In this document: positions 1 to 13,496 of the stretch, piece by piece
Layout of the letters: the number at the start of each line of letters is the position of its first letter
Position numbering within the stretch: position 1 is the first letter of the stretch
The notes under the pieces: generated by a model
What the model was told of the DNA's origin: nothing
The model's input: only the letters and a program-made list of their open reading frames with translations
Databases searched by the model: none
DNA from: Byssochlamys sp. IMV 00236
Taxonomy: Eukaryota > Ascomycota > Eurotiomycetes > Eurotiales > Thermoascaceae
Length of the DNA stretch: 64,000 nt
Assembly: GCA_001931875.2 (NCBI GenBank)
Contig: MSJH02000815.1
Coordinates: forward strand, 248,001 to 312,000
Direction: 5' to 3'
Made by a program: the position numbers and the translations under genes

Positions 1-338
1 GTCCTGGCAGCAACATGCTTGGCATGCTAGGAATGCAGATGCCCAAAGATAACCGACGATAATCGACCTACACCACTATTTGACGGGCTATGAATCTCCC
101 TAAACCAGATATCATTTGGGCCAATTGTCTGGATCGAATTATCCACTAATACATCAGACTGGATATGCCAAACACGATTAATCTCGCTTTCCTTCATCAT
201 CCATGCTATGCAACTGCTTGTCTTGTTCCGCCATTGCAAGACCAAGCGTGAGTATCCAAATGCTCCGCCTCACAGATCATCAAATGGCCGGCAATAACCG
301 CAAATAATCACATAAAGGAGAGCGGCTATGCAAGGACT
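1..338. other. left-edge intergenic sequence
   Basis: I see no coding region, RNA gene or repeat here. It lies downstream of the small secreted-peptide gene, which reads leftward, so its 3' untranslated region probably falls in this stretch. Confidence 0.5.
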
Positions 339-564
339 CTAGTTCTGGGCGACGTTAACGTCAGCCGAGTTGAAAGGTACGACGTCGCCTTGCGTGGTCG
401 TCATGGCAGGAGCGGTATCCGTTCGTTCTGTTTGCACCTGTTAGCACTCTATTCGAGCCCGGTTGTAAGCAAACCGGCAGCAGTGAACGCTTACCATGGG
501 TAGTGATTGGAGCCGCAATAGCGACAGCTGCAAGGAGGGAAAAAATGGCGACGGTGAAACGCAT
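339..564 (-). CDS. small secreted peptide, 52 aa, two exons
   Basis: Model: exon 1 at 564-495, intron at 494-428 (GTAAGC...ACAG), exon 2 at 427-339 ending in TAG. The 52-residue product starts MRFTVAIFSLLAAVAIAAP, a textbook signal peptide with an Ala-x-Ala/Pro cleavage region. The mature part is only about 33 residues and ends VPFNSADVNVAQN. It has no cysteines, so it is not a disulfide-rich defence-peptide type. An earlier acceptor in the same intron, at about 440, would give an Arg-rich tail instead; I prefer the later one because its frame gives a compositionally normal secreted tail. I do not recognise a named family. The role is unknown, with an extracellular or cell-wall location inferred from the signal peptide alone. 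Confidence 0.6.
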
Positions 565-3013
<2,449 letters not shown>

Positions 3014-5429
3014 TCCGATTCGGAAACTTATTTAGATGAGACATGACTGATGACGGGGTTTCAACGTTTAATTTGGAATTTGGAATTTGAACTTACTTTG
3101 AACTTGTGCGCTGGCTATGAATGGAAGACGTAGGAAAGGCATCGTATTATTGAATACCAAGCTCCAGAGGCTCGCGTGTCATGAGATTGTATACGTGCAA
3201 GATCCAGTGTTGAGTTTGTAATAGCAGAGCCAGGATATACAATTAAGGGGTCCACTCATGATATGTTTTGCATCTTGACAATTATCTGTTGGCATAGTGC
3301 TCAGAGGGACTGATGGAGTTCTCCTGTAGACGCGGAGTCTGAATCGAAGTTGACGTCTTGGACTTGAGATCAAGAAATTCAGTCTTGACAAAACAAGGTG
3401 TGTTTGATATCCTCAAGAGGTTCCTCGCAACAGCAACGCCAGGACACATCAAGAATGGGGATAAGAGACAGAATGAAGCGAAACAATGCAAATACAAGAA
3501 CTGAAGTGCGTTCTGCTAGATACAATGACTGGCAGTATCCCATGTCCATGAAGGCGGTGTTCTCTTGTCAGTGTTGAAGCCAGAAAACTCTAGAATATAT
3601 ATGTTCCGGTACAGTGAAACTGCTATCTCGGAAGATATGAACAAAGAATGCCAGGGCCGTATTTAATCCATGGTTGAACAAACTAGAACCTGGAGATCCA
3701 GTAGGTTCTATTGACCAAGAAGGGTACCAGCGTTTGATAACTCTTATGCAAGCAAACTGCGAGCAGCGTCTAACATGCAGCAGTGAAATCGTATGACAAT
3801 TTGGTAGGTCTCAAATAGGGCCGGCCCGTTCCTATAGAATCATCATTGCGGCATTTTGTCGTTGTTCCAAGGGTACGTAGCAGGATCGAGACTAACTATT
3901 ACACTATTACTTTCTGATTTCTCTCTTTCTTCCCTTTCCTGGAGAGACTCTCCGAAGTACCGTTGATTTCGATCGAACCAGTTGCAGCCTAGAAATATAT
4001 CCCAAAAGAAGGAGGCATCTCAGGGCTTGCCAAAAAAGCGAGTCCATTTCCCTCAGCATGTCTCCATGCCAGGGGAAATCCTGCAGAGATTAGATAGATG
4101 CCATGTCTCATACGGTTAGATCTAGCGTATTCCCGAACCGAAGACAATGGTGGCGGTATCAAAAGAACTATGAACATAGAAGCGATTTGGGAGGGGAGAT
4201 AATCAATCGAATCCTATTAGACGCGGATATGGTAATAATGGCCAAAGGATGTTCTTTCGAGGACGGTCTCGATCTCGGATTGCGAGTAATATCTGTTTCT
4301 CGGTCGAATCCACTGGATGGAGAACCGAGGCTGATGGTGCAATGCAATGCAAGAACAAGGTCAAAAGACAGCAGGCTTTGCACTGACACCCGTGGTTCAC
4401 TTGTAACATACTTGGTAACGTATTGTATTTAACTATCGCGTGGCTGATAATTGGTGCTGACTGTACCATACGCCGCTACCACGCCATTGCGATTATTGCT
4501 GTTCCCGACATGGAGACTATAAGTTTTCCCGATTATGTGTGTTTTTTTTTTCTATCATAGCTAACTAGTTAAGTAAGTGGTGCTGTTGGATTAGAAATCG
4601 TTTCTGTGGAGTGGCACTAATCCAGACAAGGCCTGACCTTGGCTCAGCGCCTGAAATCCATAATCATAACTCGGTGGTTGGGGAGTGGAAGGTTGTTTCG
4701 AGGACTGCTATCTGGGAGCAGCCATCCACATCTGACCACGAGTCCATGGGAGGAACGAATGACGGAGCGGCTGAAAGTAGTCGGCTCAGTCGTGTTTCGT
4801 GAAAGCCAGAAAGCAGATTTCCAGCATATCCGTTTGCGTGCAGGAGGTCCGTGAGGGCGATCTGGAGGAAGCATGAATCTGATAGGGACATCGGGGACCT
4901 AGCAAGCTACCGGTAACGATGGAGCTGGCTGGTATGGTATGATATGGTGTATACAGTACGGTACAATACGGTATGGCGATCACAAGTGGACTACTGTACA
5001 GTACTACTAGTCTAGTTACTACTACTACAAAGAAACCTGGCCGTAAAATACAGAACTTACCATACCGCCCTGCCCCAGTTACCGTAAAACGCTCAACTGC
5101 CGCCAGCCCTTCCTATCGCTGTCTCGTACAGATCCCCGATTCCTCTCTGATCCGCTTTCTCTTTCTTTCCTTATCCTCTTGCTTGAGCCGCACTCTGGTC
5201 TCCCCACCATCCCGTCACTTGTCAGTCTTCACTGTTTCAATTCATTCGAATCCCTTTGTGACGGCAGACAATCTCTTTGCGGTTCGAGTCGAGTGACCAA
5301 CATTTCTTTCGTTGTTTCCCCGTCCGCCGTCCGATTCCTCCAATGAGTTGTTCGCATCCAACTCAACCGCCCTTCCGTCCTTGATAGACACGACTTTTCT
5401 CCCACGCCATCACCACCCGTCGCGTAGAC
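3014..5429. other. 2.4 kb gene-free intergenic region
   Basis: Only short, unsupported open frames occur (for example 4103-4432). The last 350 bases before 5430 are rich in C+T with few A-rich stretches, typical of an Aspergillus promoter and 5' leader for the demethylase gene downstream. I see no tRNA or transposon remnants. Confidence 0.5.
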
Positions 5430-8400
5430 ATGGTGGCTCCGGCCTCGATGGGAGCGAATCTGGCCAACCCTCCTCCGTCCTCGACCTCTCGACAGCCCGC
5501 TCGCACCTCCAGCACCCATCCGTCCCACTCCCATAATGTGCCTCTGAGTGCGAGACGGTCTGCGCCGCTGGACCTGTCGACCGTTGAACGGCGAGGACAA
5601 CCCAACGCGGCGCGAGAACCGGTGAAACGGGTGCGCCCGCATGGCTTGCAGGAGGCTCCAACCTACCGTCCGACGGAGGAGGAGTGGAAGGATCCTAACG
5701 AGTATATCCGTAAGATCGCACCGGAAGGAAAGAAGTACGGCATCTGCAGGATCATTCCTCCGGAGAATTGGAATCCCCCATTTGCGATAGATACAGAGGT
5801 ACGAGTGAATTCGAAAAATGCGGAGGCCCCCCGGGTTGCTGTGGTCTCATCCTTGGTGGCCACGGATTGCTTGCGCGGGCCCGCAAACCCCCCTTTCGCA
5901 GCGTCCTCGGACGGTTCATGCCATGGTTACTGACGCGTAGTGAACGTAGCGATTTCATTTTAAAACCCGTCGACAGGAGCTCAACTCGGTCGAAGGAGGT
6001 ATGCCCCAGCGTTCAGCCAGACCTGCTGCCGGTGGAGGAGATCCGCAGCCCAGTTCTGACCCGGAGCCAGGAACCCGTGCGAACCTGAACTATCTCGATC
6101 AGCTCGCCAAGTTCCATAAGCAGCATGGGACCAACCTCAACCGCTTCCCCAGCGTTGACAAGAGACCCCTCGATCTATACAAATTGAAGAAAGCCGTCGA
6201 GGTCCGGGGTGGCTTCGACCAGGTCTGCAAGCTGAAGAAATGGGCCGAGATAGGTCGTGACCTCGGCTACAGCGGCAAGATCATGTCTTCCCTATCAACC
6301 TCGCTCAAGAACTCATATCAGAGATGGCTACAACCCTACGAGGAGTATCTGCGTGTCGCTAAGCCGAGTGTGCAGCAGCAGCTGGAACTTGAGCACGGTG
6401 GTCCCTACACTCCATCGCCTCATCCGTCACCGATGAACAAAAGGGCTGTATCGGATCACAATACTCCATCGCGTGATTCGCCAGCAATCCGTGCATCTGT
6501 AGCTCTGAACTCCGTACAGGCCGAAGCGACTCCGGACAAGCCGACACCACCGGTGGAACAGCAGCCACCACTTCGCCCCTCCGGTTTCACACCAGTCAAT
6601 GCGAACCCTGGAGGATTTACAGCTGTTAACAAGTCTCCTTCGTTTGTGGCCGTCAACAATGGTCCTACCGCAACAGTCAAACAGGAGGCCGAGAACGGAA
6701 ATCTCACTCCCAAGAGCATAGCTGACCATCCCTCGGCCACTCCCGCGAGCAATGGCCATGGCATCAAGCGTGCCATCAGCCATGACAGCCTGACTGGCGG
6801 CTCTCAGACCGAGAATGGGGATCCTGATGCGAATGGACGTCGCAGTAAGCGTCTAAGAAAAGGTATGTTGCAGGATACTCTTCTCAGCCCAAGCTGTGGG
6901 AAGAGCATTTAAGCGTAGCCCGAAGCGGAAGATAATGACTCGTGAGTCTAGATGCGCCGCCTCCGCCTACCGTTGCTGGATCGCACATGAGCCTGCTACG
7001 ACCGGCTCCGCCTCGGATGCGACAGAACAACGGCAACCGTCGAACAGGTGATGTGAGTTTATATATATATTTTTTTTTTGTTTTTATTTCGTTTGTTTTC
7101 CGTGGAAAGGAGCACCACTAACTGCTATCTAGAAATGTGAAAGCTGCGGCAAGACAGACGACCGTCCATCGATTCTTCTTTGCGACAGTTGTGAGAATGG
7201 TTACCACAGATACTGCCTGGATCCTCCTATTAACTCCGTTCCTGAGTATGATTGGCATTGTCCCAAGTGCCTTGTTGGAACCGGCGAGTTCGGGTTCGAA
7301 GAGGGTGGCGTATACTCCCTCAAGCAATTCCAGGAGAAAGCGAACAACTTTAAGAAGAACTATTTTGCCCCGAAAATGCCATTCGATCCTGTCTTGAACA
7401 CGCATCGTCGTGAATCAGAAGACGACGTTGAGCGCGAATTCTGGAGACTGGTCGAGAGCTTGACGGAGACTGTTGAAGTTGAATACGGTGCAGATATCCA
7501 CTCCACGACACATGGCAGTGGCTTCCCGACCGTGGAGCGGAATCCTCTTGACCCATACTCTGTCGACCCCTGGAATCTGAACGTGCTTCCTTTCTATGGC
7601 GACTCACTCTTCCGACACATAAAGTCCGATATTTCTGGAATGACTGTGCCTTGGGTCTACGTGGGCATGTGTTTCTCGACTTTTTGTTGGCATAACGAGG
7701 ACCACTATGCTTACTCCGCCAATTATCAACATTTTGGTGCCACAAAGACGTGGTATGGTATCCCTGGAGCCGATGCGGAAGCTTTCGAGGAGGCCATGCG
7801 ACAGGCGGTTCCGGAACTTTTTGAAGGGCAACCCGACCTCCTCTTCCAGCTTGTGACACTCATGCCACCCGACCAGCTGAAAAAAGCCGGTGTCAACGTG
7901 TATGCTCTCGACCAGAGAGCAGGTCAGCTCGTCATTACATTTCCGCAGGCCTATCACGCCGGATTTAACCACGGATTCAACTTCAACGAGGCTGTCAATT
8001 TTGCACCCACGGACTGGGAACCCTGGGGCGCCATGGCCATCGAACGGCTGCGGGCATTTAGAAGGCAACCATGCTTTTCTCACGACGAGCTGTTACTGAC
8101 AGCTGCTTCAAGAGATAGCTCTATTAAGACCGCTAAGTGGCTAGCTCCCGCCCTGGAAAGGACTTATAATCGGGAAGTGGAAGAGCGCGCAGCTTTCATT
8201 AGTCGTCACAAAGAAATAGCCCCGCACAACTGCAAATTGGGTTCGGATGATCCTTCTACCACGGGTGACTGTCAACTGAACTTTGTGGTTGAGGAGAAGG
8301 ATCTCCCCGAAGACGATTACCAGTGCAGTTATTGCAAGGTTTACACCTACCTGACGCAATTCCGCTGCCATAAGACGGGAAAGACTATCTGCCTGCTCCA

Positions 8401-11022
8401 TGCTGAGAGTTACGACTGCTGCGGAGAGCCGTTGGCACAACGACTGACGGGACCGGACCATACTCTCCGCTACCGGATGAGCAACGATGCCCTGAAAGCC
8501 GTGATGGACAAGGTCAAGGACCGTGCCAGGATCCCCGAAGCGTGGTCGGAGAAACTCGACAAGGTTCTGGAAGATGAACCGAAACCCCAGCTGAAGGTCC
8601 TCCACAGCTTGCTAAGCGAAGGTGAGAAAATCCCATACCATTTACCTGGCCTTCAAGATCTTGCGGCATTTGTCCAGCGCTGCGACAAGTGGGTAGAAGA
8701 AGCAAATAACTACATCACGCGGAAACAACAGAACCGCAGAAAGAACGAAAAGGCTTGGCGCAAGGGCAATTCCGTGAAGGCCGCGCAGCTGGAAGAACGC
8801 GATCGTGAACTTCGCAGAGTGGAGAATATCCACGCCCTACTTGCAGAGGCTGATAAACTTTCCTTCGACTGTCCACAGATGGCGGCACTGGAAGAGAAGA
8901 CCCGCGAGATCGACAAATTCCGTCAGGAAATTAACGCCGCCCTTAGGAACCCCCACATCCGGTCGGTTCAGGAAGTAGAAGACCTGGTCGAATCGAGCCG
9001 GAATTTCAATGTGGATATCCCCGAAGTAGAAGGACTCGAGCACATCCTACGGCAAATGAAATGGAATGACGAGGCCCGTCGTAAGCGTGACCAGTATCTG
9101 ACCCTGAAGGAGTGTCAGGAACTAGTCCAGGCTGGTGAGAAACTTGGTTTGGCTGACAATAATGACCACCTGCTCTTCTTCAAGGAGTTGAGTCGCCAGG
9201 GTGAGACCTGGGAGTCAAAGGCCAAAGAATTGATGTCCGCTGAATCTGTACACTACCAGCAGCTTGAGGCCCTTTCCGCGCAGGCCTCTCGGTTCCCTGT
9301 TTCTCCTGAGATCCTTACTGCCGTCGATGCGATCTTGACAAAGCAACGGGAAGCACAGAAACAGATCCAAGATATCTATGAGAGAAGTAAAGACCCGGAC
9401 TTTCGGAAACGACCCAAGTACAAAGAAGTCCGCGAGTTGATGGAGTCACTTGAGCAACTCAACAGTCGGCCAACCGGGGCGATAGACCTCGAGCGGGAAC
9501 AAAAAAGGCACGAGGACTGGATGAGGAAGGGCAAAAAGCTGTTTGGAAAAGCCAACGCTCCCTTGCACATTCTCAAATCTCATATGCAGTACGTTGAGAA
9601 AAAGAATGCGTCTTGTTTCGATCTTGAAGATAGGTGTCGGCCGCCCGTCGAGCCCGCATCGCGCGAGGGAAGTCCCGATGGCCTTCTGGAAAACCATAGC
9701 AGTGGCATGTGGGGAGGTGGCAAGTCTAGGAAGCGAGACGTCTTCTGCATTTGTAGGCAGTCGGAGGCTGGGATGATGATCGAATGTGAAGTCTGTCATG
9801 AATGGTAAGTCCCCTTTGATTGACTCGACCCTAGCCCTTAGCGGCGGTCGCGACTAACAACTCTAGGTACCATGGCAAGTGCTTGAAGATCGCTAGAGGT
9901 AAGGTCAAGGAGTTCGACAAGTATACGTGCCCAATCTGTGATTGGCGCCGAAAGATACCTCGCGACGCCGCTCGCCCAAAGATTGAAGATCTCCTGGATT
10001 GGCAGGCTGAAATCCCATACTTGCCGTTCCAACCCGACGAAGAAGAGGTTTTGGAGAACATAATCAATCAAGCTACTGCCTTCCGGGATTTTCTGCAGAG
10101 CTTCACCAATGCTACTTGCACCACCACGGAGGAAGTTCCGACATTGATATTCTATCTGCGGAAGATTGAGGGAGCTGAAGTTCTTCTCGCTTATGAAACC
10201 AACTTCTTCCGTCAGGAGATCCATAAATGGGCGCCTGTGGCACCAGAGGCTCCTCCGATCCTCGAGCAGTCGCTCTCAACACGCAAACCTCGCCCTACGA
10301 AGCAACAGAAGATAATGGCTCAACTTGGTGTCGAGCGCCCAGAGGATCTTCCACCCCATCTCCGACCGAAGCAGAATAACGTTGCGAAGCGGAAATCCCT
10401 AGAGTCCCAGACCCCGCGACCACATCCATTGCAACCAGCCTCTCAGTTCAGTTCTGATACGCCAGGAGAACGAGCTCGATCAGTTTCGGCCAGCCATGTC
10501 CCAACATTGAGCGCTTCTAGCACGCAGCAATCCCAGCCCTATCCCTTTTCCGCCAATTATTCGCTCGTCGCGAGTGATCCTACTCCAGCATTTGCAGCTG
10601 GATCTTCAGATTTCTTACCTGCCTCTCACGTCCGTTCGCCTACTTTTGCTCCACGTTCTCCGTCACACCATCAAGGTCTAGATCAGCCGCTGTTTAGCCC
10701 ACCGAGCTTCAATCGCGATCAAAACGATGGCCCTTCAGGTGTTGACATGGATGGCAACAATCCGTTCGGAAGCAGCCCTCGCCAGAACTTGGATGATGTC
10801 TTTGCCGATCTCACAAATCAGGACCCAGACCCGGAACCGGAGCCTGAGATGATGGAAAACACTCATGCCAATGAAGCTTTGGAGGTGTTGGATGCGAGCA
10901 ACAGTGGAGAGCACTCTGCGTCTCCTGAGCAGGCCAACGATGAAGCTGGCGAGAAGGGCTTGGCAAACGGTAATGCCGATGGCCGTGAAGATGCCGCGCG
11001 GAATGCAGAGGATGACTTCTAG
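5430..11022 (+). CDS. KDM5/JARID1-type histone H3K4 demethylase, 1736 aa, five exons
   Basis: Exons: 5430-5798, 5950-6862, 6952-7052, 7133-9804 and 9867-11022; phases agree throughout. Domain order is JmjN (about 80-133, split by intron 1), ARID (about 160-255, [15 protein letters not shown]), PHD1 (from about 462, [13 protein letters not shown]), JmjC, a C5HC2 zinc finger (about 858, [15 protein letters not shown]), a PLU-1-like helical region and a second PHD (about 1332-1385, split by intron 4). The JmjC iron ligands are present: His and Glu in CWHNEDHY (about residue 648) and the distal His in [13 protein letters not shown]. This is the full architecture of the Lid2/KDM5 family, which removes methyl groups from H3K4me3/me2 in chromatin using 2-oxoglutarate and Fe(II). 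The C-terminal 300 residues are low-complexity and acidic at the end. Activity is inferred from the intact ligands. Confidence 0.93.
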
Positions 11023-11724
11023 TCAAACCAGTCATTCTGTAATTCGTGTGCTCTATCTGCTTCTTTTCAGTTCCTACTCTGGCTTGCATCACACCCCTCC
11101 AAATGCTCAACTGGGTTACATCGCTTGTTTCCTGGGCCGTTCTGTGGAAGCATATCTGCTTCCTTCTCACTATTCCTATCGCATTATGTCGATGGGTTGC
11201 TCGATTTTTGCACTTCGTGATACTCCACTTTGTCACTTCTGCTTTTTAAGACACCTCCTGTTCCGATACGTTTGATGATGTAGGGTGTTGCGGGGTCGAA
11301 CATACTAGGTGGCTCTAGCCTTCTATACACGGTTTCTTTTTCTGCCTTGAAAATCTTGTCTGCTTGTTACTCGTATGAGTGTCTATTTTGCCTTTGAGCA
11401 TGATGAGTGTTGCCTTCGTGGAACTTTTTGCTTCTATATGTCCATGTAAACCTATGTGGTGATGACACGGGTTCAGGCGGGGGAATGTCGGGGGTGTCAA
11501 GGTTGTGCTTATTTGTCTGATTCTTGTTGCAGAGTTGCTCGGATTTTTACCTCCTTCCTCCCTTTTTACCTTGAATCGACTGGCTTCCGATTAGGTATTG
11601 AGTGTAATATTACTGGATTTATCAACAGACAAAGAAATAAATGTGTATGATTAGCTATCTTATTTCATCAAGCCCAATGTCACCCAAACAGTCGTGCTCG
11701 ACGATCTCCCTTTCAGAACTGTCT
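11023..11724. other. convergent 3' region
   Basis: This T-rich 0.7 kb lies between two genes that converge on it, and should hold both 3' untranslated regions. I see no gene in it. Confidence 0.5.
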
Positions 11725-13155
11725 TTATGCATCGGAATAAGCTGCCAATGCAGATTGTCCTCCGGTATGTATAAACAATACATTCAATTCTTTGCTGTTT
11801 ACGGTCGCACCACTTCGCGCAGACCAATCTCGAACAATCTCCCCGCTTTCCACCCAATGTAACAAGCCCCGAAGAGTCTTGCCTGTATAGACAGGATCAC
11901 CAATGAGGCCGTCCGTTTGCGCCACCCTATTTAAGGCAGCCTTCGTATCTGGATCTAGCTGTCCATACGCGGAGCCCACGAAACGATCATCAAGTCGGAC
12001 ATCGTCCAGGGAGATATCGTTCTGAGGCTCAAGTCCAATCATCCCCCCCGCAGTGCGAGCGAAGCGAACAACGCGTTCTTCATGATATGGCTTTGGTTTT
12101 GTTGGAGAACTCATAATACCGATGATCTGGCGCTTAGGGAACTGTTTTCCGTCTTCACTTTGTCTTTCTTCTTGTCGCGTCTTTTCCAGCAACTCGAAGC
12201 CGGCGATCAATCCAGCTACGGTACTGCCACTGCCAAACGAGACGAAGATATAGTCGAACTGTCCACTTCCCTTCAATGTTCCGCGTTGAGACTCCTCAAG
12301 TTCCTGCTTCGCGATTTCGAATGCACAACGTGCGTAACCCAGACCACCGAGATGATGCAGGCTTGCACCCGAAGGGATCCAGTACGGGACATGCCCCTTG
12401 ACGCGTAGATCCTGCAAAATAGGTTCGACTGGGTCTTTATCGTCGGCGGCTTCATCCGGTTCCAGCATCCTAACCTCTGCACCGAGCATGCGTACCACCT
12501 GCACGTTACCCGTTTGCTGGAACACCTCTGGATTAGTTGTCGAACGCAATCCACCGCCTGTGCCCTTGTGAAGAAGCACGACGGCCTTGAGCCCAAGAAT
12601 CGCAGCTACAGAAGCAACTTGTACTGTGTGATTGCTTTGTATAGCGCCTTCGGTCACGAGCGTCGTCACTTTCCTTCCGTCTTCCTGTGGACGGAGGATG
12701 TCCGGGACGATGTATTCGAGTTTGCGATACTTGTTCCCGGAGCAAGCGAGTGGAGAGCCGTGGTCTTCTCGTTTGCACCATATGTTTATGCGTGGATGTG
12801 AACTCGAGTTTGGGACATCGGTCGTGTCTTTTGCGTTTGCTGCATCCGTGGCGGATGCGGAGAGATGAGGGAGTGGATGGATCGGAGAGGGATGGAGGTA
12901 TTGTAGCGGATATAGAGGGATTTCAGAGAAAGGGGATGGGAGATCTAAACTCGACATATCTGCACGATGAGAGAGGTGATTGTAGGGGTTTCTTGACGCG
13001 AATGTGGCTTTTTGGATGTAAGATACGAAGGTAGTAGAAGAAGAGGAAGAAAAAGGAAGATACTGGCTGCTGTATTGAGATGGGGACGTGGAGATGCTAA
13101 GACCTCTATTGATCAAGAGGCTATTATACACTGTACGGGTGCGATATCTATACAT
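11725..13155 (-). CDS. ACC deaminase / D-cysteine desulfhydrase-like PLP enzyme
   Basis: Intronless, 476 aa from the first Met (13155) or 410 aa from the Met at 12957 (MSSLDLPSPFSEIPLYPLQY). The core belongs to the tryptophan synthase beta superfamily. KREDHGSPLACSGNKYRKLEY-type sequence around residues 127-147 contains the PLP lysine (K about 142) of the GNK-x-RKLEY motif shared by 1-aminocyclopropane-1-carboxylate deaminases and D-cysteine desulfhydrases. TEGAIQSNHT and the Gly-rich SFGSGSTVAGL phosphate loop also fit. The family either opens ACC to 2-oxobutyrate and ammonia or desulfurates D-cysteine; sequence alone does not decide which. The first 66 residues have many Arg and Ser residues and almost no acidic ones, suggesting a mitochondrial leader when the upstream start is used. 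It shares a 340-bp promoter region with the divergent polyphosphatase gene. Confidence 0.87.
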   Translation of the reverse strand: MYRYRTRTVYNSLLINRGLSISTSPSQYSSQYLPFSSSSSTTFVSYIQKATFASRNPYNHLSHRADMSSLDLPSPFSEIPLYPLQYLHPSPIHPLPHLSASATDAANAKDTTDVPNSSSHPRINIWCKREDHGSPLACSGNKYRKLEYIVPDILRPQEDGRKVTTLVTEGAIQSNHTVQVASVAAILGLKAVVLLHKGTGGGLRSTTNPEVFQQTGNVQVVRMLGAEVRMLEPDEAADDKDPVEPILQDLRVKGHVPYWIPSGASLHHLGGLGYARCAFEIAKQELEESQRGTLKGSGQFDYIFVSFGSGSTVAGLIAGFELLEKTRQEERQSEDGKQFPKRQIIGIMSSPTKPKPYHEERVVRFARTAGGMIGLEPQNDISLDDVRLDDRFVGSAYGQLDPDTKAALNRVAQTDGLIGDPVYTGKTLRGLLHWVESGEIVRDWSARSGATVNSKELNVLFIHTGGQSALAAYSDA

Positions 13156-13496
13156 TGCAAAAAGGACAACTGAACTATAGCGACATTGGGGTCGATGTCG
13201 ATAGTTAACAGAGCATGGAGAGCGATGTGGGGAAAGATGATACCATCGCGGGGAAAGGAGGAATCTATCAAGATCAGAGACTGACTGCGCGCCAGTCTGT
13301 TTGCTGCCAACATGCCTTTTCCTTTCCCAGACCTCATCTCCATCCCCATCTATAGCTCCTCTCCTTGTTTTTATATTGTAAATGAAACTTCACTATCACG
13401 ATCCGACAAAATGATGGACCAACGTAAGGCGGTGAGCTGTGATTCTGCCATTGTGTGACATCAGAGAAAAAAGGACCAACTGCGAGATAAATAACG
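13156..13496. promoter_or_regulatory. short shared divergent promoter region
   Basis: This 341-bp interval lies between the start codons of the ACC deaminase-like gene (-) and the polyphosphatase gene (+), so both promoters must fit within it or in the leaders. No specific binding site is claimed. Confidence 0.5.

Noticed and set aside
4103..4432. 109-codon open frame in the 2.4-kb gap
   Set aside because: It has no recognisable domain, overlaps equally long opposite-strand frames, and its composition looks random.
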